A stretch of DNA of 7,253 nucleotides from Oscillospiraceae bacterium (GTDB taxonomy: Bacteria; Bacillota; Clostridia; Oscillospirales; CAG-272). The stretch lies in the NCBI GenBank assembly GCA_009788105.1, contig WQSD01000060.1, positions 1 to 7,253 on the forward strand, given 5' to 3'. Of this stretch, positions 1 through 4,460 are shown piece by piece. The notes under the pieces are model-generated. The model saw nothing but the letters and a program-made list of their open reading frames with translations. It did not search any database and had not been told where the DNA came from. Each line of letters starts with the position of its first letter. Position 1 is the stretch's first letter. The position numbers and the translations under genes are program-made.

Positions 1-216
1 AGGTTGACACCGCCGATAAAAATCCGCTTCGCAAAGCGCCAAGGAAAACAACCGCCTCTGATTTTATTGATTTTGCTTGTATAATCTGTGTTGTCATGGT
101 GTAGTATATGCCCGATGTGGCTTGGCTTAATCGCCAAATGGCTGTACACAAGGGATGTTCATAGCTGTCCATAAGCAAAGTTCACATATTGTTTACAACT
201 ACACCTGCTTTTCCTA
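1..216. other. Upstream intergenic stretch or gene edge, no assignable gene
   Basis: I cannot assign a gene here. Two + frames are open from the window edge and stop at 82-84 and 102-104, so either could be the last residues of an upstream gene. On the minus strand an ATG at 97-95 opens a frame of about 32 codons that runs off the edge, but it has no ribosome binding site. None of these translations resembles a family I know. A 5-bp hairpin (25-29 with 34-38) and another (122-126 with 133-137) are visible; neither is followed by a T run. A TATAAT at 80-85 has only a poor -35 partner (CTGATT, 58-63, 16-nt spacer), so it is at best a weak second promoter. Confidence 0.4.
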
Positions 217-245
217 TTGACACATGGGAACGGATGTGATATACT
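217..245 (+). promoter_or_regulatory. Sigma-A-type promoter of the infC operon
   Basis: A perfect TTGACA (-35, 217-222) is followed after exactly 17 nt by TATACT (-10, 240-245). The -10 is preceded by TG plus one base (237-239), the extended -10 element. This is the best promoter-like sequence in the window and implies a transcript starting near 252-253. That leaves an untranslated leader of about 300 nt before infC, which is long for a simple operon and suits leader-based control. Confidence 0.8.
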
Positions 246-286
246 TATCTGCAGTAAATGTTGGACAGAGGAGTTTGAGGTTAATC

Positions 287-343
287 ATGTTTCAAACTCG
301 TTATTTTGATTTTTTCAAAAACTGTTGCTACGCAACAAAATGA
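287..343 (+). CDS. Possible Phe/Tyr-rich leader peptide, 18 aa
   Basis: A short frame reads MFQTRYFDFFKNCCYATK and stops at TGA (341-343). It starts about 35 nt after the predicted transcription start. GAGGT at 277-281 sits 5 nt before the ATG, which is good ribosome-binding-site placement. Four Phe, two Tyr and two Cys among 18 residues is a strong bias. The ATG lies in the loop of the 271-299 hairpin, and the 3' part of the frame runs through the left arm and tip of the 301-364 hairpin, so translation would open that structure. This could be a true attenuation peptide, or chance coding inside a T-rich palindromic repeat. No Phe or Tyr gene is in the window to explain aromatic control, so I rate it low. 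Confidence 0.3.
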   Translation: MFQTRYFDFFKNCCYATK

Positions 344-364
344 TTTTTGAAAAATTCAAAATAA
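301..364. repeat. Long near-perfect inverted repeat in the infC leader
   Basis: The two arms fold back over 64 nt. TTATTTTGA (301-309) pairs with 356-364. After one T-T mismatch, 311-321 pairs with 344-354 for 11 bp. After a small asymmetric bulge, TGTTGC (323-328) pairs with GCAACA (332-337) around a TAC loop. That gives about 26 paired bases, mostly A-T. A second compact hairpin (AAGTGGC 373-379 with GCCACTT 385-391) follows. There is no T run directly behind it, so it does not look like a terminator. It may be part of the leader fold or a dispersed palindromic element inserted behind the promoter. Confidence 0.7.
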
Positions 365-502
365 TTCGCTCCAAGTGGCTGTTCGCCACTTTCCACCGAG
401 ATTTTCAACACACTAATAAACAAAGAAGCGGGGACTTCCCCCACCTGCCGCAACAATGCAAACAGGTCAACATTTTCCACCAATGTTATTGGTATTTTTG
501 TT

Positions 503-530
503 GCGCAGTCTTTGATGTCTGTGCTTTTTT
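503..530 (+). terminator. Intrinsic terminator of the infC leader (attenuator)
   Basis: GCGCAG (503-508) pairs with CTGTGC (519-524), including one G-T pair, and one more C-G pair is possible inside the stem. Six T follow at once (525-530), continuing as an AT-rich run to 536. It lies 17 nt before the infC ribosome binding site and well after the promoter, so it can only act on the leader transcript. Its 5' arm overlaps the competing helix 449-456/498-505 by three bases. Confidence 0.65.
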
Positions 531-546
531 ATTTTATCAAACACGA

Positions 547-553
547 GAGGTGA
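547..553 (+). promoter_or_regulatory. Ribosome binding site that decides the infC start
   Basis: GAGGTGA is a seven-base match to the 16S anti-Shine-Dalgarno complement. It ends 5 nt before the in-frame ATC at 559. The only in-frame conventional start nearby on the 5' side, GTG at 550-552, lies inside the site itself, and ATG at 589 is 35 nt beyond it with no site of its own. Confidence 0.75.
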
Positions 554-558
554 CTTCT

Positions 559-1173
559 ATCAAAAAGCAAACTTCACGCGATGTACTCATGAACGACCAA
601 ATTTACACAAAGGGTGGACTTCAACGAAACTCTGATGTTCGCCTGTTAGGTCCGGATAACGAGCAGCTTGGTATTCACAAACTTGCGGACGCACAAAAGC
701 AAGCTGTTGACCGCGACCTTGACCTTGTGTTAATGGTCAAAGGTGCCACCCCCCCTGTTTGCCGTGTTATGGACTATGGCAAATATTGTTTCGAGCGAAA
801 CAAAAAGGAAAAAGAAGCGAAAAAGAAGCAACAAGTCAACGAAATCAAAGAAATTCGTTTGTCTTATGTTATTGACCAGAACGATTTGAACACCAAAATC
901 GGTCATGCGAAAAAGTTTCTTGAACAAGGACACAAGGTTAAACTTGTTTTGCGTTTCCGTGGACGACAAATTGCTCACCAGCGCCTTGGTATCGAGCTAC
1001 TTGAACAGTTCCGTGATGCTTGTGCAGAAATTAGCGAAGCAGACAAAAAGCCGGTTCTTGACGGGCGTAGTATGACTATGGTCATTCACCCCCTTAAATC
1101 AGAGAAAAAGGCGAAAGAACCTAAAGAATCGAAAGATGTTTCCGAAAAGCCAGCTGAAACTACGAAGGAATAA
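559..1173 (+). CDS. infC: Translation initiation factor IF-3, probable ATC start
   Basis: IF-3 binds the 30S subunit, keeps 50S away and checks initiator tRNA and start codon. The 204-residue reading has the usual two domains. The N domain (about 11-80) includes QLGI, LDLVLM and the signature PPVCRVMDYGKY. A Lys/Glu linker (81-95) follows, then the C domain (about 96-180) with EIRLSYVIDQND, KKFLEQGHKVK, RFRGR and a DGRSMTMVIHP end. A Lys/Glu-rich tail of about 24 residues closes it. I start at ATC (559) because it sits correctly behind GAGGTGA and gives ten residues before MNDQI, matching the short segment before INEQI in Bacillus IF-3. IF-3 genes of several bacteria start at AUU, AUC or similar codons, which IF-3 itself discriminates against. 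The fallback start is ATG 589 (194 aa). It is first gene of the infC-rpmI-rplT operon. Confidence 0.95.
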   Translation: MKKQTSRDVLMNDQIYTKGGLQRNSDVRLLGPDNEQLGIHKLADAQKQAVDRDLDLVLMVKGATPPVCRVMDYGKYCFERNKKEKEAKKKQQVNEIKEIRLSYVIDQNDLNTKIGHAKKFLEQGHKVKLVLRFRGRQIAHQRLGIELLEQFRDACAEISEADKKPVLDGRSMTMVIHPLKSEKKAKEPKESKDVSEKPAETTKE

Positions 1174-1206
1174 GTTAGTTACTAATTAAAAGAGAGGTAT
1201 AAATCA

Positions 1207-1404
1207 ATGGGAAAAATCAAAACACACAAGGCTTCTGCCAAACGCTTTAGCGTTACCGGCGGTGGCAAAGTGAAGATGAACAGACAAAATCGTCGTCACA
1301 AACTTGGACACAAAAGTGCCAAACGCAAAATGGCTTTGCGCGGCGGCGGCTATGTAAGCGAATCTTTTGCACCAACTGTAAAGCACTTGATTCAAAAGCA
1401 TTAG
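1207..1404 (+). CDS. rpmI: 50S ribosomal protein L35 (bL35)
   Basis: A small, very basic protein of the large ribosomal subunit. The 65-residue length is normal for the family. The N-terminal signature reads KIKTHKASAKRFSVTGGGKVK, close to the usual KxKTHrgAaKRFkvTGtGKvk, followed by a basic RRHKLGHKSAKRK stretch. Residue 2 is Gly where many homologues have Pro. AGAGGT at 1193-1198 gives an 8-nt spacing to the ATG. It lies 33 nt after infC, so the two are surely cotranscribed. The C-terminal end departs from the usual pattern of the family but the length is right. Confidence 0.95.
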   Translation: MGKIKTHKASAKRFSVTGGGKVKMNRQNRRHKLGHKSAKRKMALRGGGYVSESFAPTVKHLIQKH

Positions 1405-1566
1405 TAATGCTGAAGGGTTGTTATTATGGGAGTGCGATTTATTCACCCCGCAGACAAATAACCAGCCCCGAAGCGTGAACGAACAGAAATGGTACAGTTG
1501 TCAAATAAATGATAGCTGTTCGTGGTTCGTTTAACAAAATTTCATCATCACTTAGGAGTATAAAAA
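1405..1566 (+). other. Long rpmI-rplT spacer with a hairpin
   Basis: This 162-nt gap is long for two ribosomal protein genes in one operon. It contains an 8-bp perfect stem, ACGAACAG (1479-1486) with CTGTTCGT (1516-1523), around a 29-nt loop; CGAA 1469-1472 and TTCG 1526-1529 can extend it through an internal loop. There is no T run, so it is not an intrinsic terminator. The rplT ribosome binding site (TTAGGAGT, 1552-1559) lies downstream and free of this stem. A processing site or L20 control site is possible. Two short frames, 1407-1478 and 1427-1462, are not convincing genes. Confidence 0.5.
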
Positions 1567-1923
1567 ATGGCAAGAGTAAAAGGTGCGGTAGTAACCCGCA
1601 AAAGAAGAAGAGCAGTCCTAAAGTCCGCAAAGGGCTATTGGGGTGCGAAAAGCAAGAATTTTAAGATGGCAAAGCAAGCCGTAATGAAAAGCGGCAACTA
1701 TGCCTATGTTGGACGCAAGCAAAAAAAGCGTGAGTTCCGTGCATTGTGGATTACACGTATTTCTGCACAGGCAAAAGTATGCGGCATGAACTATTCCCAG
1801 TTCATGAACGGGCTTAAAAAAGCAGAGATTAACCTTAATCGCAAAATGCTGTCAGAGCTTGCAGTACATGACAAAGAGGCGTTCGCCGCTCTTGTTGAAA
1901 AAGCAAAAGCTGCACTTGCATAA
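1567..1923 (+). CDS. rplT: 50S ribosomal protein L20 (bL20)
   Basis: L20 binds 23S rRNA early in 50S assembly and, in bacteria where it has been studied, represses its own operon by binding mRNA. The 118 residues match the usual length. The start MARVKGAVVTRKRRR, the basic KGYWGAKSKNFKMAKQAVMKSG stretch split over helix-forming residues 22-43, and the signature RKQKKREFRALWITRI (about 50-65) are classic. The C-terminal globular half (MNYSQFMNGLKKAEINLNRK onward) is complete. A strong site, TTAGGAGT, lies 7 nt before the ATG. It is the last gene of the operon, followed directly by a terminator, and is the expected regulator of the leader upstream of infC. Confidence 0.97.
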   Translation: MARVKGAVVTRKRRRAVLKSAKGYWGAKSKNFKMAKQAVMKSGNYAYVGRKQKKREFRALWITRISAQAKVCGMNYSQFMNGLKKAEINLNRKMLSELAVHDKEAFAALVEKAKAALA

Positions 1924-1966
1924 TACAAAAGTCCGAGGTATATTCCTCGGACTTTCCGTATTTTTT
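1922..1966 (+). terminator. Intrinsic terminator after rplT
   Basis: AAAGTCCGAGG (1928-1938) pairs perfectly with CCTCGGACTTT (1945-1955) around a 6-nt loop. TAC (1924-1926) and GTA (1958-1960) extend the base through a small internal loop, and six T follow (1961-1966). The stem begins inside the rplT stop codon region. It should end the infC-rpmI-rplT transcript and separates it from the methyltransferase and dprA genes. Confidence 0.9.
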
Positions 1967-1985
1967 CGTTATATGGAACAACTTT

Positions 1986-2041
1986 AGAAAGGACGCGCGA
2001 GATAGGAAAATTTCCGTTCCAACTTTGGAGCGCGACTTTCT
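1986..2041 (+). promoter_or_regulatory. Base-paired 5' leader before the TrmH-family gene
   Basis: AGAAAG (1986-1991) pairs with CTTTCT (2036-2041), and CGCGC (1994-1998) pairs with GCGCG (2030-2034), with a small internal loop of GA against A. The enclosed part holds a small palindrome, GGAAAATTTCC (2005-2015). The stem ends 16 nt before the ATG of the methyltransferase gene. No good promoter is visible between the rplT terminator and this structure, so how the second operon is started is unclear. Confidence 0.45.
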
Positions 2042-2057
2042 CTTCGCACATGACGCG

Positions 2058-2906
2058 ATGGAAACCATCACAAGCAGGACAAACCCGATAATCCTTGATA
2101 CCATACGCCTGCGAGAGGCGAAACACCGCCGTGACAGCGGACTTTTTGCCTTTGAAGGGAAGAAATTGTTCCTTGAGGCTTTAGAGAAAGGCATTGACCT
2201 AAAATATGTTTTTTTCACTGATGTTGCAAAAGATTTTTGCATCTCGGCGTTAGAAAAATCACAACAAAAATGTCGTCGTATCAATATTTCAGGCTCTGTA
2301 TACGAGAAGCTATCCGCAGAAAAAAGCCCGGAGGGGATATTTTGTGTAGCCGGGGGACTTGACAAACGACATAAATTTGCTACAATATATAAAGCAGATT
2401 GCAACGCAAGTGAAAGTAGCCGGCGAACACGACTGATGTTGTCCTCTCTCCGTGACCCTGGGAATGTGGGAACGATTATCCGTTCGGCGGTGGCTTTTGG
2501 AGTGGACGAGCTGATTTTGTCTGCCGACTGCGTAGACATTTACAACCCAAAGGTCATTCGTGCCGCAATGGGTGCGTTGTTTTCCATGAAAATTATTGTT
2601 GTAAAGGATTTTCTCGGCTCGGTTCTGGCTTTGCAGGAAAGTGGCTGTGCTGTATATGCCGCCGCTTTGTCGGAAGACGCTCACAGCCTGCGAGAACTAT
2701 CGATTCTGCCAAACTCCGTCTTTATTATTGGCAACGAGGCAAATGGCGTGCCGCCTGAAGTGATTTCTGCGGCAGACGCCTGTGTGTACATACCCATGGC
2801 GGAAGGGGTTGAATCCCTGAATGCGGCTGTGGCGGCGAGTGTGTTGCTGTGGGAAGCGAAATTTTGTAAAACCATAGGAGGTACATATGGACACCCCAAA
2901 ACATGA
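2058..2906 (+). CDS. TrmH/SpoU-family RNA 2'-O-methyltransferase
   Basis: Transfers a methyl group from S-adenosylmethionine to a ribose 2'-OH in rRNA or tRNA; the target nucleotide cannot be read from the sequence. The 282-residue form starts METITSRTNPIILDTIRLRE, the usual opening of the family. The SpoU substrate-binding domain covers about 10-100 (GLFAFEGKKLFLEAL; SPEGIFCVA). The knotted SPOUT catalytic domain covers about 125-268, with motif 1 RDPGNVGTIIRSA (132-144), motif 2 IIGNEANGV (223-231) and motif 3 IPMAEGVESLNAAVAA (245-260). I chose ATG 2058 by homology, although no ribosome binding site precedes it; an in-frame TTG at 2025 would add 11 residues. Such a gene beside rplT is common in Firmicutes (compare ysgA of Bacillus subtilis). 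Its last 20 nt overlap dprA. Confidence 0.9.
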   Translation: METITSRTNPIILDTIRLREAKHRRDSGLFAFEGKKLFLEALEKGIDLKYVFFTDVAKDFCISALEKSQQKCRRINISGSVYEKLSAEKSPEGIFCVAGGLDKRHKFATIYKADCNASESSRRTRLMLSSLRDPGNVGTIIRSAVAFGVDELILSADCVDIYNPKVIRAAMGALFSMKIIVVKDFLGSVLALQESGCAVYAAALSEDAHSLRELSILPNSVFIIGNEANGVPPEVISAADACVYIPMAEGVESLNAAVAASVLLWEAKFCKTIGGTYGHPKT

Positions 2907-4263
2907 TATAATTTACTGGCTGTGGTTAAGTTTATGTTGCAGTCCGGGTAGTTCCGCAGGGGAGCTACTCCTTGAATATTTTGAAGATGATGTGCAAAAA
3001 ATATACGAAGTCGAAGACCCGTCCACGCTTCCCTCTTCCACAAAAATCAGTCCTGAAACCATCACTCGTTTGATGAACAAAGACCTTGGGGAAGCGGAGC
3101 ATATAAAGCTGTGGTGCGAGCAAAATAATATTGGTTTGCTTCCTGCTAACAGCCCGTTGTACTCAAAGCGACTGGCGCGCATTCAAACCAAGCCGATTTT
3201 GCTGTACTATCGCGGAAAGCTACCTGTGATTGACGAAAATGTTCTTGTCGCCGCTGTTGGCACTCGCCGTATGAGTGAATATGGTCAGCGTCAGGCGTAT
3301 CTGTTTTCCCACGACATGGCACGGGGTGGGGCGATTGTAGTGTCCGGGTTGGCACTTGGAGTAGACGCAATTTGCCATCGTGCTTGCCTTGACGCAGGTG
3401 GGCATACTATTGGCGTCATCGGTTGCGGAATTGATAGGGTTTATCCTTCCGAAAACCTTGAGTTAATGGAGGAAATTGCGGTGAAAGGCACGATTATCAC
3501 CGAATTCAAGCCTGGCACTCCACCTAACTCGGTGAACTTTCCTATACGGAATCGACTGATGTCCGGCATTTCTAATGGCACAGTTGTTATCGAAGCAGAC
3601 GGACGGAGCGGGGCGCTTATTACTGCACGCACGGCTATTAAGCAGGGGCGAGATGTGTTCGCTTTGCCGGGTAAAGTTGGCGAAGCCAACAGCCAGGGAA
3701 CGAACAAGCTCATCAAAGATGGTGCAAAGCCAATTACCTGTGCCGAAGATATATTGGAAGAATATCAATTCCTGTTTCCGAATAAAATATTTCTTGAGAA
3801 CCTAAAGTTCGGACGGGCTAAGGGCGTGCCAAGTAATACCCGTGGCATGAAAGTTGCCGCTGATAGTTATGGGGCACAGCGACGGACAAGGGATGCGGCG
3901 AAGAAAGAAAACGACACACTTCCCTCCCTCGCTCCCGCCGCAAAGCAAGAAACTCCCGCAAAGCAGACTGCTCCTGTTGAGAAGATTGCTCCCAAAAAGC
4001 AGACTGCTCCAACAAAATCGGTTGATGCCACACCTCCCCCACCGCCAAACAAACAGGAAATCCCTGATGAAAAGCGGACAAAGGCGGTTGCAGGATTAGT
4101 GGGCATTAACAAGCAGGTGTACGAGGCTCTCTCTGTTCCCGCCACTCCTGACGAGCTTGCCGCCGGTGGCATTGCTATCAACACAGTGATGGCATCCCTC
4201 ACCATCCTTGAGATTAAGGGGTTGGTGAAGCCGCTACCGGGGGGCAGGTATGAGAGGAAATGA
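2887..4263 (+). CDS. dprA: DNA-processing protein DprA (Smf)
   Basis: DprA binds incoming single-stranded DNA in the cytoplasm and loads RecA during transformation; it is also kept in many non-competent bacteria. Of 458 residues, the Rossmann-like core covers about 85-295. It shows VAAVGTRRMSEYG (121-133), SGLALGVDA (153-161), GCGIDRVYP (179-187), FPIRNRLMSGIS (218-229, whose RNR segment contacts ssDNA in studied homologues) and EADGRSGALITA (236-247). Residues about 400-458 form the winged-helix C domain, ending LEIKGLVKPLPGGRYERK. Between them lies an insert of about 100 residues, rich in Lys, Ala, Pro and Gln, with KQTAP repeated and a five-Pro run. This makes it clearly longer than Bacillus subtilis or pneumococcal DprA (both under 300 aa). 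AGGAGGT at 2876-2882 precedes the ATG by 4 nt, inside the upstream gene, so translation is probably coupled. Confidence 0.95.
   Translation: MDTPKHDIIYWLWLSLCCSPGSSAGELLLEYFEDDVQKIYEVEDPSTLPSSTKISPETITRLMNKDLGEAEHIKLWCEQNNIGLLPANSPLYSKRLARIQTKPILLYYRGKLPVIDENVLVAAVGTRRMSEYGQRQAYLFSHDMARGGAIVVSGLALGVDAICHRACLDAGGHTIGVIGCGIDRVYPSENLELMEEIAVKGTIITEFKPGTPPNSVNFPIRNRLMSGISNGTVVIEADGRSGALITARTAIKQGRDVFALPGKVGEANSQGTNKLIKDGAKPITCAEDILEEYQFLFPNKIFLENLKFGRAKGVPSNTRGMKVAADSYGAQRRTRDAAKKENDTLPSLAPAAKQETPAKQTAPVEKIAPKKQTAPTKSVDATPPPPPNKQEIPDEKRTKAVAGLVGINKQVYEALSVPATPDELAAGGIAINTVMASLTILEIKGLVKPLPGGRYERK
3960..4010 (+). repeat. Direct repeat in the dprA linker
   Basis: The 15-nt sequence AAAGCAGACTGCTCC occurs at 3960-3974 and again at 3996-4010, a period of 36 nt (12 codons). 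Both copies are in frame and encode KQTAP. A degenerate third copy, KQETPA, lies just upstream (codons from 3943). The period keeps the frame, so copy-number change would lengthen or shorten the linker without breaking DprA. Confidence 0.8.
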
Positions 4264-4326
4264 AGAATTAAGGGCGTAAGGTCAACCACAAACGCACAAG
4301 AAAATGCACGAAAACCGCACACTCTT

Positions 4327-4399
4327 GTAGGCGTGTTGCTTTCACACCTACCCCGTCAGTCGGAAAACCGCCGACTGCCACCCCTTCCCGAGGAAGGGG
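4327..4399. repeat. Three consecutive hairpins between dprA and topA
   Basis: Three palindromes stand side by side in a 197-nt gap. GTAGGCGTG (4327-4335) pairs with CACACCTAC (4343-4351) with one mismatch. CAGTCGG (4357-4363) pairs with CCGACTG (4371-4377). CCCCTTCC (4381-4388) pairs with GGAAGGGG (4392-4399) around a 3-nt loop. No T run follows, so they are not ordinary terminators. The GC-rich make-up differs from the AT-rich 50 nt just after it. The arrangement resembles the compound intergenic palindromic repeats (REP-like) spread through many gut Clostridia; that likeness is inference. The rest of the gap (4264-4326 and 4400-4446) shows no gene. A TATAAC at 4427-4432 has no good -35. Confidence 0.65.
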
Positions 4400-4460
4400 A
4401 CTTTCGGAAACATTCAAACGAACCCATATAACAACACTAAAACAATAAGGATATAATTTC

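Larger units (their letters stand above)
252..558 (+). promoter_or_regulatory. Structured 5' leader of infC-rpmI-rplT, probable L20-type attenuator
   Basis: The stretch between the promoter and infC contains a chain of hairpins: 271-278 with 292-299; a long one spanning 301-364; 373-379 with 385-391; 430-433 with 438-441; 479-484 with 488-493 (ACCAAT/ATTGGT). A terminator hairpin (503-524) ends the series. CGCAACAA (449-456) is fully complementary to TTGTTGCG (498-505), and the latter overlaps the 5' arm of the terminator, so the two cannot form fully together. In Bacillus subtilis and relatives the infC operon leader is an attenuator where ribosomal protein L20 promotes early termination; position and layout match. 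I cannot show from sequence alone that the L20-binding fold is present, so the L20 assignment is inference. Confidence 0.6.

Noticed and set aside
108..164. 18-residue frame upstream of the infC promoter
   Set aside because: No ribosome binding site and no convincing promoter; it is within chance expectation.
479..499. ACCAAT/ATTGGT hairpin followed by ATTTTT as a second terminator
   Set aside because: The stem is only 6 bp and AT-rich, and the T run is short and broken; it is more likely an internal part of the leader fold before the stronger 503-530 terminator.
325..558. N-terminal extension of infC from ATG 325 (78 extra residues)
   Set aside because: It reads through the leader hairpins and the terminator, resembles no IF-3 N-terminus, and has no ribosome binding site at 325; GAGGTGA at 547-553 points to 559.
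1407..1478. 23-codon frame between rpmI and rplT
   Set aside because: It has no ribosome binding site, no recognisable content, and ordinary chance length; the 11-codon frame at 1427-1462 is weaker still.
1835..2539. 234-codon minus-strand frame opposite rplT and the methyltransferase gene
   Set aside because: It runs across the rplT terminator and two clear + strand genes and shows no family motif.
4327..4399. Terminator for dprA
   Set aside because: The hairpins are strong but no T run follows any of them.
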